In this document: positions 1-11,100 of the stretch, piece after piece
How positions within the stretch are numbered: the first letter of the stretch is position 1
Layout: every line of letters begins with the position of its first letter
Source of the DNA: Microglena sp. YARC
Lineage: Eukaryota > Chlorophyta > Chlorophyceae > Chlamydomonadales > Chlamydomonadaceae
Length of the DNA stretch: 64,000 bases
Direction of reading: 5' to 3'
Assembly (NCBI GenBank): GCA_022414725.1
Contig: CM039462.1
Coordinates: 41,505,622 to 41,569,621, forward strand
Program-made: the position numbers and the translations under genes
The notes under the pieces: model-generated
Told to the model about the DNA's origin: nothing
The model's input: the letters and a program-made list of their open reading frames with translations, nothing else
Database searches by the model: none

Positions 1-603
1 TTTGGCCGTGCTGCCGCAGCCACAGCAGTTTCACTCCTAGTATGGTCGAACCTACACGCGTACCTCCCTTCCTTCTTAATAGCGTTCGCTTCTCAATTGC
101 CACTACTGTTTTACTCACACACAAAGCCGCTGTCCGAATGTCGCAGGTAGCTAGTGCGCAGATTTGAATGTCGAAGGTTTGAACGTCGCAAGGCTGAATC
201 TCGCTGGTGATCTTTTCTTGCCTGATTTCCTTGCGATCGTTTTCTGATGCGTAAACAATCATGCAAACGACTCGATCCAACTCACAACCACCAGAGTGTT
301 TGCTCATGATGTCCATACACGGTGCCTCCCTGCCTCCCTGTTTGACAAATGCTAGCCTGCATGCCTGCCTGCATGCTTGCCCGCTTACGTACCTGCCTGC
401 CAGCTTGAAACCTCACTGCCTGCCTCACTGCCTGCGTACACCTGCCTGCCTCGCCGCTTCAGGGTTAGAGGCCTTGCTTCTGCTGAGAAGACTGCCTAAA
501 TACTGATGCTAATTCATGATAATTGCTGGCATGTGAAGGACATGAGTGCACTTCACTTGTCATCAACACCTAGTTGACCGTGTTCCTTTTTGTGCTGCTG
601 CAG
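1..603. other. No gene seen; low-complexity leader
   Basis: No convincing coding region is visible. The stretch 325-460 is a degenerate CCTGCCTG-type simple repeat, so the short open frame across it is low-complexity and not a gene. Positions 559-603 look like an intron end (pyrimidine-rich tract, TGCTGCTGCAG) and are nearly repeated at 3014-3053. Confidence 0.6.
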
Positions 604-738
604 ATGGAGCGTCTTGTTAATGCCACCTAGCTCTGGAGAAGGAGCTACTGCTTTCAGGGCTCAGTTGATGGCCAAGATCAATACATGTTCCTTGATCTGG
701 ATGCACAATGGAACACAATCAGTGCTGAAACTGTCGAA
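604..738 (+). other. Possible isolated exon between splice-like sites
   Basis: A 135-base segment lies between an acceptor-like TGCTGCTGCAG ending at 603 and a consensus donor GTAAGT at 739. Its length is a multiple of three and one frame is open through it (reads WSVLLMPPSSGEG at the start). A second frame has one stop but also reads like protein (ends DAQWNTISAETVE). No partner exon was found upstream, and downstream lies a satellite array. It may be an exon of a degenerate gene whose next intron contains the array. I do not recognise the peptide. Confidence 0.25.
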
Positions 739-775
739 GTAAGTTCTCATGCTATTTCATGATAATTCCTTGTAA

Positions 776-2880
776 GTGATACGACGCTGTAACTACCCTT
801 GCCCTTGTTTCTTTCTAATTCCCTGCCCATGTCTTTGCCTTTGTCTCTTCCTCTGTCACTTGCTCTGTATCTGCGTTACTGCCTTTGTCTACATCACAGT
901 CACTGCAGCTGTCTATTTCTCAACCACTATCTCTGCTTCTGTCTCTGTCTGCCATGTCAGTGCCCTCCCTTTGTCTATGTCTCGGCCTCTATTACCGCCT
1001 ATGTCTCTGTCTGCCACTTCCCTTGTCTCTGTCACTGCCCTTGCCTTTGTCTATTTTTCTGTATATGTTCACGTCTCCGTCTTTGACCCTGCATCTGATT
1101 CTGTCAGTACCTCTGTCTGTCTTTTCCTTCGTCTCTACCTTTGCCTCTTTATATTTCTTTGTCTATGCCTATCTGTCTATGTCAGCTTCTGTCACTTGCT
1201 CTGTATCTGTCTTCCTTCCTCTGCCTGTGTCTACGTCACTGTCACTACCGCTTTCTATTTCTGTACCTCCATCAGTGCTTCTGTCTCTGTCTGCCATGTC
1301 AGTGCCCTAACCTCTGTCTATGTCTCTGCCTTTGTAACCGCCTCTGTGTCTGTCTGCCGCTTCCCTTGTCTCTGTCACTGCCCTTGCCTTTGTCTATTTT
1401 TCTGTATATGTTCACGCCTCTGTCTCTGACCCTGCCACTTATTCTATCAGTACCTCAGTCACTGCCTTTGTCTCTGCCTTTGTCTCTTAATGTTTATTTT
1501 GTCTATGCCTATCTGTCTATGCTAGCTTTTGTCACTTGCTCCGTATCTGTGTTACTTCCTCTGTCTGTGTCTACGTCACTGTCACTACCGCTGTCTATTT
1601 CTGTACCTCTATCATTGCTTCTGTCTCTGTCTGCCATGTCATTGCCCTAAACTCTGTCTATGTCTCTGCCTCTGCTACCGCCTGTGTCTCTGTCTGCCGC
1701 TTCCCTTGTCTCTGTCACTGCCCTTGCCTTTGTCTATTTTTCTGTATATGTTCACGCGTCCGTCTCTGACCCTGCCACTGATTCTGTTACTACCTCTGTC
1801 ACTGCCTTTGTCTCTGCCTTTGTCTCTTCATATTTATATGTCAAGGTCTACGTATCTGTCTCTGTCTACCTATGTCACTTGCTTTGTTTTTGTGGTACTG
1901 TCTCTTTCTGTGTCTATGTCACTGTCACTATCGCTGTCTATTTCTGTACCTCTATCAGTGCTTATGTCTCTGTCTGCCATGTCATTGGCCTAAACTCTGT
2001 CTATGTCTCTACCTCTGCTACCGCCTGTGTCTCTGTCTGCCGCTTCCCTTGTCTCTGTCTCGCCCTTGCCTTTGTCTATTTTCTGTATATGTTCACGCCT
2101 CCGTCTCTGACCGTGCATCTGATTATATCAGTACCTTTGTCTATGTCTTTGCCTTTGTCTCTGCCTTTGTCTCTTAATATTTATTTGTCTTTGCCTATCT
2201 GTCTTTGTCAGCCTCTGTCAGTTGTTCTGTATCTGTGTTACTTCCTCTGCCTGTGTCCATGTCACTGTCACTACCGCTGTCTATTTCTGTACCTCTATCA
2301 TTGCTTCTGTCTCTGTCTGCCATGTCATTGCCCTAACCTCTGTCTATGTCTCTGCCTTTGTTACCGCCTGTGTCTCTGTCTGCCGCTTCCCTTGTTTCTG
2401 TCACTGCCCTTGCCTTTGTCTATTTTTCTGTATATGTTCACGCCTCTGTCTCTGACCCTGCATCTGACTCTGTCAGTACCTTTGTCTATGTCTTTGCCTT
2501 TGTCTCTGCCTTTGTCTCTTAATATTTATTTGTCTTTGCCTATCTGTCTATTTCAGCCTCTATCACTTGCTCTGTATCTGTGTTACTTCCTCTGCCTGTG
2601 TCCATGTCACTGTCACTACCGCTGTCTATTTCTGTACCTCTATCAGTGCTTCTGTCTCTGTCTGCCATGTCATTGCCCTAACCTCTGTCTATGTCTCTGC
2701 CTTTGTTACCGCCTCTGTCTCTGTCTGCCGCTTCCCTTGTCTCTGTCACTGCCCTTGCATTTTTCTGTATATGTTCACATCTCTGTCTCTGACCCTGCCA
2801 CTGATCTGTCATTACATATGTCTCTACCTTTGCCTCTTACGTACTCCACCAAGGTTTAGGTCTATGTTATTGTCTAGCTT
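776..2880. repeat. Tandem array, ~341-bp unit, pyrimidine-rich
   Basis: About six units of roughly 340 bp. The landmark GTATATGTTCAC recurs near 1061, 1404, 1744, 2085, 2430 and 2767, giving spacings of 343, 340, 341, 345 and 337. Inside each unit are short TCTGTCTCTG / CTTTGTCTATG motifs, so the array has both short and long periodicity. Open frames of up to 399 codons run through it in several frames because the short motifs lack stops. Their peptides are Leu/Cys/Ser-rich and should not be called genes. Confidence 0.9.
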
Positions 2881-3088
2881 CTGTCACTTGCTCTGTATCT
2901 GTGTTACTTCCTCTGTCTCTGTCTATGTCACTGTCACTACTGCTGTCTATTTCTCTACCCCTATCACTGCCTCTGTCTCTGTCTGCCACTGTCACTGCCC
3001 TTGCATTTGTCTATCATCGACACTAATTTGTGTTCCTTTTTGTGCTGCTGCAGATGGAGTGCTGGCATGCTGCACATGGAGTGCCGGG

Positions 3089-3805
3089 TGTCATCACTAG
3101 TGTCATGGGGTGCTGGGGGTTTATGTCGTCACTATTTTCATGGGGTGATGGGGGTCTATGTTAACACTAGTGTCATGGGGTGTTGGGGGTCTATGTCATC
3201 ACTAGAGTCATGGGATGCTGGGGGTTTATGTTATCACTAGTGTCATGGGGTGTTGGGGGTCTATGTCCTCACTAGTGTCATGGGGTGTTGGGGGTCTATG
3301 TCATCACTAGTGTCATGGGGTGTTGGGGGCTTATGTCATCACTAGTGTCATGGGGTGTTGGGGGTCTATGTCATCACTAGTGTCATTGGGTGTTGGGGTT
3401 TGTGACATCACTAGTGACATTGGGTGTTAGGGGTTTATGTCATCAATAGTGACATGGGGTGTTGGGGGTTTATGTCATCACTAGTGTCATGGGGTATTAG
3501 GGGTTTATGTCATCACTAGTGACATGGGGTGTTGGGGGTCTATGTTATCACTAGTGACATGGGGTATTGGGTGTCTATGTCATCACTACAGTCATGGGGT
3601 GTTGGGGGTTTATGTCATCACTAGTGGCATGAAAGTGTTGGGGGTATATGTCATCACTAGTGTCATTGGGTGCTGGGGGTTTATGTCATCACTAGTGACA
3701 TGGGGTATTGGGGGTCTATGTCATCACTACAGTCATGGGGTGTTGGGGGCCTATGTCATCACTAGTTTCATGGGGTGTTGGGGATCTATGTCATCACTAG
3801 TTTGA
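3089..3805. repeat. 35-bp minisatellite, about 20 copies
   Basis: The consensus is roughly GTCATGGGGTGTTGGGGGTC followed by TATGTCATCACTAGT, 35 bp, visible for example from 3240 to 3344. Variants differ by single bases (TGTCAT/GACAT, TCTATG/TTTATG). GGGGTGTTGGGGG gives a G-rich strand. No gene is supported; the short open frames across it are repeat-derived. Confidence 0.9.
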
Positions 3806-3907
3806 AGTAATCGATTATTACAATCCTCTTCAATTTAAGGATCATCCATTGCCATCCTATTATGTAACATAGATGTTCCATGCCATGTTCCCCCACGAGC
3901 CTACCTA

Positions 3908-3948
<41 letters not shown>

Positions 3949-4470
3949 TCTATTATTTATGTATATTATTATATATTATTTAAATATATCTACAGTGCAA
4001 GCACTGCTCCTACCAGGCCATCCGGGGAGGTACGATTTCCCAAAACCCAAAATTATAGCCGAATTCTACCCGACCCCATGAATTGTACCCGGATTATAGT
4101 AAGATTCCTGCCCCAGGAATATACCCTGAATCGAAGAATTCCCCAAAATTTGCCCCCAAATTCAAATTCACCAGAATCCCCCCAAATTTGCCCAATTTAT
4201 TCCCCCAGAATCCCCCCAAATTTGCCCGATTTATTCCCCCGGAATCCCCCTGAATTTCCCCCCAAATTCACCAGAATCCCCAAATTTGCCCAATTTATTC
4301 CCCGAGAATTCTCCTGAATTCTTACCCCAGAATTCTACCCGAATTGTAGTATAATTCTTACCCCATAATTCTACCCGGATTCTAGTATAATTATTCCCCC
4401 ATAATTCTACACGGATTCTTGTAGAATTCTTACACCGGAATCTACTAGGTAACGAATCTACTGGGGTATT
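3806..4470. repeat. (TA)n microsatellite and degenerate CCCCxAATTxxCC repeats
   Basis: Positions 3909-3946 are a (TG)n(TA)n run inside AT-rich DNA that continues to about 3990. From about 4040 to 4450 there are imperfect repeats of the type CCCCAGAATCCCCCCAAATT and CCCGAATTCTACCCGG with units of about 25-45 bp. The open frame across them (3880-4317) is repeat-derived. Confidence 0.7.
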
Positions 4471-4991
4471 ATACTAGGGCTAGTATATTGGGTTAGTACA
4501 AATTTGACGGTTTACGACACCATCTGATGGTTTACTACCCCTATCGTATTAAATTTACTACCCCTATCGTATAAAAAAATACGACCGTTTGCAACACAAA
4601 CAACCATGGGGTCGTAATAAATAAATACTAGTCAAAATGGGGTATAGTAGAATCGAGTTTAATTCATAGTGCTGGGGTCACTAGAAGATAAGATTAATGA
4701 ACTAAGTGACGTTGATGGCGGAGTATTATCAAATCAGGTTATGCAGTTATGAAGCGGAGTAAGATGATAGTGCAAAGGTAACGAACGCGGACGAGGGAAG
4801 TATTATGGACGTCGAAGATTGCGGGTTGTGTTTGTGTATGTGATGTTCTAAGGTCACGCATGCGAGAAGTACAGCAGTACGATGAGATTAAGAGTGACCA
4901 TACGCCACGACTCCCAGCACCAAGTGTTGTCCTTCGCTTGCCTTATTCGAACTTGTTTGCTCAGTAGTTAACTGACACCTCACTGTACACA
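4471..4991. other. Intergenic, upstream of the five-exon gene
   Basis: No coding region or clear repeat is seen here. This is the probable promoter and 5'UTR region of the gene starting at 4992, but I see no TATA box at a convincing distance. Confidence 0.5.
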
Positions 4992-7406
4992 ATGAGAACA
5001 AATGCTGGTCGTCAGACTAGGTCGTTAAAGCTTTCAAAAGCATCCTCTGGCAATGGGAGGTCAGGATCTGATTTGACCAAGCAGAAGGTTGGAGCGTATG
5101 TTGATCAGCGTCATGAAGGGCGGCGAGGTGGTGCTTATCAGAAGAACGCTAGCCTTAGCGAAGGCAAGTGATGTTGTGAGGAAGCATATATGTTGTTTCC
5201 AGATCTACATGTAATTCGAAAAATCAATGGCGAACTGCGATTTTTCATGCAGAACAAAACAGTGCCGGCGGTGATGAAGCATACAACCAGGAGGAAGAGC
5301 ACGAGGACGACGAGGAGGACATCGAGCGTGGACTTGAGGACAGCAGCGAAGGTGAGGGCAATGGACTTCACTCTGAGGATGGCGAGCTGAGAAGTCCCGA
5401 ACAGAAAAGGCAACGCTTGGCCAAGACGGGAGCGCGGGCATTGCAGCCCATAGGAAATCGAGCTGATTGGGATGACTCGCCCTTGCATCTTCAGAACAGG
5501 CCTCAATATAGTGCAGGTATGGGGGCAGATGATGATGATGGTGAGGCTATGCCCTCTCAAGAAGAAGAAGCTGCCAATCAACTAGGCAGCCTCAACCTGA
5601 CGGGAGTTGGCAAGGTTTATGATATGAAGCACATCATGGACCTTTCTGTCCCTTCACCCAACACACTGAACAAGTATGACCCCAACATGCAAGACAGGAT
5701 CGTGGGCTTGTATGAGAAGAGGATGGAAGCCGTTCACATGTGCCTCACAATAGGGACCGGCAATAGAGGATCTGAAAGGGATGTTGTGAGACCGCTCGAA
5801 TATGGGGGAGGCAACAATTCCGGCAATCAAGGAAGCAACTCCGAGCCGTCCAACAAAACAGCCCTGCCCTTCGAGGTCAATCCTTACATGTCCAACCTAC
5901 ACAACAGCAACATCACCGTAAGTACGTACCATGCAACCATTTCATGTTGAGTATTATAGTGTTAATGCATCCTAATGTTTGGAATTTGTGGTTTGCTTGA
6001 CATGAATTTAATAGGACCCCAATTCTGGTATATAAAGCTTGATGAAATGAATGCATGCAGAAATGGATAGGCGAGTCCGTATCCGACATGATAAACAACA
6101 AGGAGAAGCCCTTCCTGCTGGAGAAAGATGATTACAAGGCCCTTGTCATGGACCATCCCCGGATGAAGGACTTCAGCAGGGTCTATGACTCTGATGGCAG
6201 TATGTTCGATACATATTGGGTGTTCACTGAGTCCACACATGGACGCCCAGGAGGGATGAAGCTCACGGGAGGGTACAACATCTTCAAGAAGAAGCTGACA
6301 GACCAGCTAGGTCGTTGGTCATCAGACGTGGTAATTAAACAATCTTCGTGTATTCGTGAATTAACCTTACATACTAGACGTATACATGATAGCAATTGAT
6401 AGCTCGATGCAGAGGGTACACAAGCAACGTGCGTGACAAGGATATTAACATCAAGTGATAATGTATGTGAGTGACTGTAATGATATTGTTTTGATTCCAT
6501 TCACTATACCCCATCACGGTCTAACTGTATATGTACTTCCTTTTGCACACACACAGTGGACTCACTACCAAGCCGTCACGAGGGCCCCTGTCAAGATGAG
6601 CGCAAGAGGAAAGCTTGACACAGCCAGTTTTCAAAGAGCCAAGGACTTTTGCGAGCACATGTTGCTGAACGACAACTGGAGGGCTACAGCGGACGACCCA
6701 TACGGGCAAGTGGAGTTTGTAGCCGCTGTTGCCAGTGTGTTCGGAACAACGGACAACAGGACCCTGGAGGCTTCGGTGCCACCACGACTGTCAGTGGAGC
6801 AACTCGCCTTCATCAGCTACAGGGTGAGTACATCCATCCAACCATCATTCCATCCATCCATCCATCAATCACTCAATTTATCCGATACAGTAGATTGATT
6901 GGGTGATGGATGTATGGATCTATGGCGGGAGTGAGGGAGGGAGTGAGTCACTCCTTCCCTCACTCCCGCCATACATCCATACATCCATCACTCAATCAAT
7001 CTACTCATCCATCCATCCATCAATGCATCACTCCATCCATCCTTCCATCACTACATCCCTCCCTCCCTCCCTCCCTCCCTTAAACCCTCCCTCCCTTTGT
7101 CCCTACATGACTCCATCACTCCATCCATCAATCAATCAATCCATCAAACACTCCCTCCCTCCCTCCATCTATCACAAAAACCCTCCATCCATCCATCCAT
7201 CTTGATAAATGCCTATCTTTGAAACCATTAAAATAACACTATCACACCCTTGTAAAATAAATCTGCAGATGAAGTGCAGGCTGAAGGACCCTTTCTCCAA
7301 GAACAAACTGTTCAATGAGCAGGCTACCAAGATGGCTATCGACGAGGAGTGCACCTACATTAGGAGCTCAAGGGATAGCATCAAGGCCATCTGCCTGAAC
7401 AACTAA
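4992..7406 (+). CDS. Five-exon gene, 503-residue protein of unknown function
   Basis: Exons are 4992-5163, 5253-5917, 6061-6330, 6557-6823 and 7269-7406. They join in one frame to 1,512 bases with a TAA stop. Splice sites are GC-AG for intron 1 (GCAAGT donor) and GTAAGT, GTAATT and GTGAGT for introns 2-4, each ending in CAG. The ATG at 4992 is the first in-frame start. The N-terminal third is basic, then strongly acidic (runs such as EEEHEDDEEDIE near residues 75-90). The C-terminal half looks globular, with motifs such as KWIGESVSDMINNKEKPFLL, DTYWVFTES and WTHYQAVTRAP. I do not recognise a family. It could be a host gene or the accessory gene of a mobile element. The next gene, on the same strand about 0.7 kb downstream, may be related by context. 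The fourth intron is packed with CATC repeats and a hairpin. Confidence 0.75.
6833..7203. repeat. (CATC)n / CCCT simple repeat in intron 4
   Basis: Most of intron 4 is CATCCATC and CTCCCTCCCT simple sequence, interrupted by the hairpin at 6891-7003. Open frames here (for example 6903-7205, Ser/Pro/His-rich) are repeat-derived. Confidence 0.85.
6891..7003. repeat. Near-perfect inverted repeat, 56-bp arms, 1-base spacer
   Basis: Arm 6891-6946 and arm 6948-7003 are reverse complements with only three mismatches of 56, around the single base 6947. The core contains TATGGCGGGAGTGAGGGA. Transcribed with the intron it would fold into a 113-nt hairpin, like a small-RNA precursor. Alternatives are a folded-back microsatellite or a replication-derived palindrome. 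Confidence 0.9.
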
Positions 7407-7768
7407 TTGTTTAATTGTTCAGGCAGATTGGTTGAACTTGGGTTGGGTTTGCATTGGGGTCGGTGTGTTTGCCCTATGAGGTTGGCTTGAAGTTGGGTTG
7501 GGTTTTTATGCAGTTGGGTTGGGTTTGGCTTAGGAGGTTGTTTTATGAAGTTGGGTTAGGTTATTAGGAAGTTGGGTTATGTTTGGATGAGGGTCGGTGG
7601 GTTTGTCTTCTTAGGAGGTTAGGTTGAAGTTGGGTTTGGTTATTAGGAAGTTGGGTTTGGATGGGTTTGGGTTTATTTGGCTGCTGAGTCCGCGACATCA
7701 CTTTGCTACTGGTTAGTTAAATGTAAAAATAAAACTGCCTTCCAAACCCTATACGTCCCCCCCTAGAG
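7407..7768. repeat. GTTGGGTT-rich degenerate repeats, 3' flank
   Basis: From the stop codon to about 7690 the sequence is repeats of GAAGTTGGGTTGGGTTTGG type interrupted by AGGAGGTT, on a loose 40-60 bp period. A short inverted repeat sits right after the gene: 7386-7400 GCCATCTGCCTGAAC and 7416-7427 GTTCAGGCAGAT. It could act as a 3'-end stem. No gene is seen. Confidence 0.65.
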
Positions 7769-8090
7769 CAAGTCATCCTGAATCAATGGACACAAAAGTC
7801 ACCCTCTTGGTTCCCCACTTAAATAAGAACGGTTCAAGCAAGCTGCTTTCAAGCAAAATGCCTCTTGGCGCTCGGATTATTTAAGAGCAGCAAGTAATCT
7901 TGATTAAAGACACATACAAGGCAACCTATTGATTCTACACTAAAACAAGAATTCAACAAGTGACCTTGAATCAATAGACGTACAAGACACCTCTTGAATA
8001 ACCTCTTAAATAAGAGGGATTCAAGAGGGCATTTTTCAAGCAAATTGCCTCTTGGCGCTCGGACTACTTAAGAGGGGTGAATCAAGAGGT
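7769..8090. repeat. Two tandem copies of a ~187-bp unit
   Basis: GCCTCTTGGCGCTCGGA occurs at 7860 and 8047, 187 bp apart. The preceding CAAGTnAnCnTGAATCAATnGAC is repeated with the same spacing. The second unit ends just before the first recognisable exon of the methyltransferase-like gene. Confidence 0.7.
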
Positions 8091-8122
8091 TTTCCTCTTG
8101 AAACAAGAATGGTTCAGTACAG

Positions 8123-11100
8123 CAAAACTTACCGACGCCAGCCTATCTGGTGGAGCTGTCGGAGCTATATCTGACGATATGGCCAAGTTCCTCCAAGCAG
8201 TGAGGGTACTGCTCCTTGCCTATCCCATTGCCGCTCGCAGTCCCGTGAGCAGTGCGTTGCATACCATCAAGAAAGCGGTGGAGTTCCTTGTCCTCGACTT
8301 GTCAAGGAACGACGTAGGTCTTGTAGCTTCGGGCTACTCACCGGAGCAAAGCCAACACAATGCTGATATGGGGGAGATCAGGCGCACCTTCGGCGACGTC
8401 AAGGATGTGTGGAAGAAGGGAAAACCTAGTCCTCTCTTCTTCGACCATCTAGAGGGCGGTACATTTGCGATGAAATATCTGCTCGTCACAGCGACAACAG
8501 TGTTCCTTGACCTGGACCACCCGCTTGTACCTGCTGGCCAGCTCCTCCGGAAGGAGACCGCTAAGGTAGCACCTGTACAACGTGCATCCAAAGACTTTTC
8601 TATGTGACGACCTCATCAAGGTGCGCTTGGCTATTCTTGTATTGTTTGGTGCATGAGCATTGCTCCCCTTCCTGTAAGGGAAGGTGGTGTACTTATTCAG
8701 TGCATGTGTGTTCTTCGTTTTCCTACGCAAAGGTTTAAGGTCGGTATGTATGGTAGGTTGGCCTTTTGAAATTGGGATGTGTGTTCATTGCTCCCCTTTG
8801 CAAAGGGTATGGTTGGTTGGTCGTCCTACCACTAACGTATTAATTTATACTATTTTCTACTATCACGCAGGTGCCTGCCAAATTGGTCGACTTGGTCATC
8901 CTCGACCCGAGCTTGGGTGATGACACTGGACCGCTTTGGGACATTGGTGAGAAGGCTTGGACGGGCGTTGATGCCTCAGACACTCTGCGAACCTTGATGG
9001 TCCAAAACAGGAAGTTTGCCGGGGTGTTGAAGGTGGTTATCAGCATGAATAGCGGTGCTCTCGCTTGTTTTATGTCTTGGTGACTCCTTGTGTACTCCCT
9101 TAGAACTATCGGTCCTGACAGTACTATGTCAGCTTCCTGTTGACTGCGTCATCGGTTCTTCTGACACGCGCTGTCTAGCATGTACCATGATCAGGTTCCA
9201 GGCTACCGCCCCCTTTCCTCCACTGGTGCCCCTTAATGGGTCTCCTGTGCTTGTAACTTATTCTCGTCTCCGCATTTATAGATTGGCGTGCTGCACACAC
9301 AAAGTCCACTCTCCGGAGTGTTATCCAAGCTGATAGGTTATACGGCCCTTCATTTACTACCACTGCTTTGCGATGCAACTTACGCGAGGACCTCCCGTCA
9401 TTTTGAGAAACTCCATGACATGGATGGTCTTTCCTGGACGCGCGGGATACGCAGTATCATTCTCAGCGATGGCTGCGACCAATCCTTCCAACGGAGGAAC
9501 GGCTCCTCTTGATGATTGGCTAGACGTTTGTGCACCAGCTGCCTCTGCTAGCGGTCATGAGAGTCCTTCCGCCATCGTGGAAGTAACCCCCCCCGGTCAT
9601 TCCTCCATCTTCTCTTCTTTTTCCTCCCCTGCCGTCTGTCGCCTCCTCCCGTCTGTCGTAGATGACTGTGACGTGCAGACTCAAGTCGGCGACTAGCCTG
9701 GACATCGGTGGAGATACCCCGTCTTCGTCTGCTCGCGTCCTTGACGTCGCTAACCTTTCTCCGGTGTTTGAGGCTCTGCCTGCATACCGGAGGTTGCCAA
9801 GCTGACCAAGCTCCCTGCTGATGTCTACGTCGTCTTTGCCCCCTTTGCTCTGCCCAGCCGACGGTCGGCTCCTAACATGAGCTTGCGCTTTAGTGGCTCT
9901 GTGCTACCTTCTGGAGAAATTTTTCGATCAAACTGGCGGATCGCCGGCACTGCCGTAGGATTCGCCAGAGGAGGACGACCTACGCGTCTGGACCTGGAGA
10001 TTCTGGAGGTGGTAGGAAGCAGGGGGGTATGGTCAGCACCACTACGGGTGCTGCTCCCTCTACCCCCCAACCGGGTGAGTCGAGCGATAGAGGGGGGGAC
10101 TTGAGATTGACTGATCATCGACGGCGGGATATTAGGACCTTTACATGCCTCGGCTCTGCTCTTCGCATCCTAGCAATAAATGTTCGAATTCTGCCCTTGC
10201 GATTTGCGATTTTCTGCCATTGGTGCGATTTTCTGCACCAGGTGTGACTTGCTGCACTGTCATTCTCGTCTCCTTTTTCCCATACCTCAAATCTCGACTT
10301 CGACCTAACGCTTCCCCACCTTCTGTGATCCCAGGTCTCGCAGCGCCGGACTTCGCCCGTGCTACAGGCCGCAGTGGACGCCGTCCTGGCCCTAGTCCAG
10401 CGGCCGTGGAGGATCTTTGGCATGATATCTTGGTGGATATTTTTCTCTCTTAGGCTCCTTGTGACCCCTGGGTGCGTTCCGTGGTTTGACAGAGGTTACT
10501 ACTTTGTCTTCCCGTGCCCCTGGTTCCCCCCTTAGGTGTATGCCTTAGCTACGTGAGTTTGGGTTCAAGTGTTTGAGTTCTGATAGGGCTTAGGATTTTT
10601 TAGTTAAGTGGTATAGAGGCATGGTTGATCTCGATTAGTTGGGGCATGCATGAGTTGTTGATGATGACACTGCTCAGCATGGTGCTAGTGTGTTATCTTT
10701 GCAATCGCGTGTTCATCTAGGGAGACAAGACTCCTTCGGAGCTTTTCTTTGGGGTTGCACCTGATGTGTCGTTGTTGCGTTTGTTTGGTTGCCCTTGCTA
10801 TGTAATCTTAGTATTGGGCAATCACGCAACAAGCTAGTTAAAAAGACATTATTTGGTAGACTGGTTGGGTATTCCCTGGTGAGTAAGGGTTATTATATTT
10901 GGGTTTCCAATGTTGCGCCAGTTAGTAGTGAGTAGTGATGTACTCTCTATCTCCAGTTCAGTTCTAAACTGTCTTTCTGGGTTCTCCCATTAGTATGGGT
11001 CCCCGTGCCCGCTTGCATCCCTCCTGTCATCAAACGGTGATATGTTATGTGTTACCGGTAATTCCCTACGCCCTTTAACAACCCCAATTGTTGTTGGCTG

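Noticed and set aside
776..3100. Open frames up to 399 codons (Leu/Cys/Ser-rich) on the plus strand
   Set aside because: Several overlapping frames are open at once in a CTGTCT-rich satellite; no known domain and no codon structure.
3089..3805. CRISPR-like array
   Set aside because: The 35-bp units are contiguous without unique spacers, and the genome is eukaryotic.
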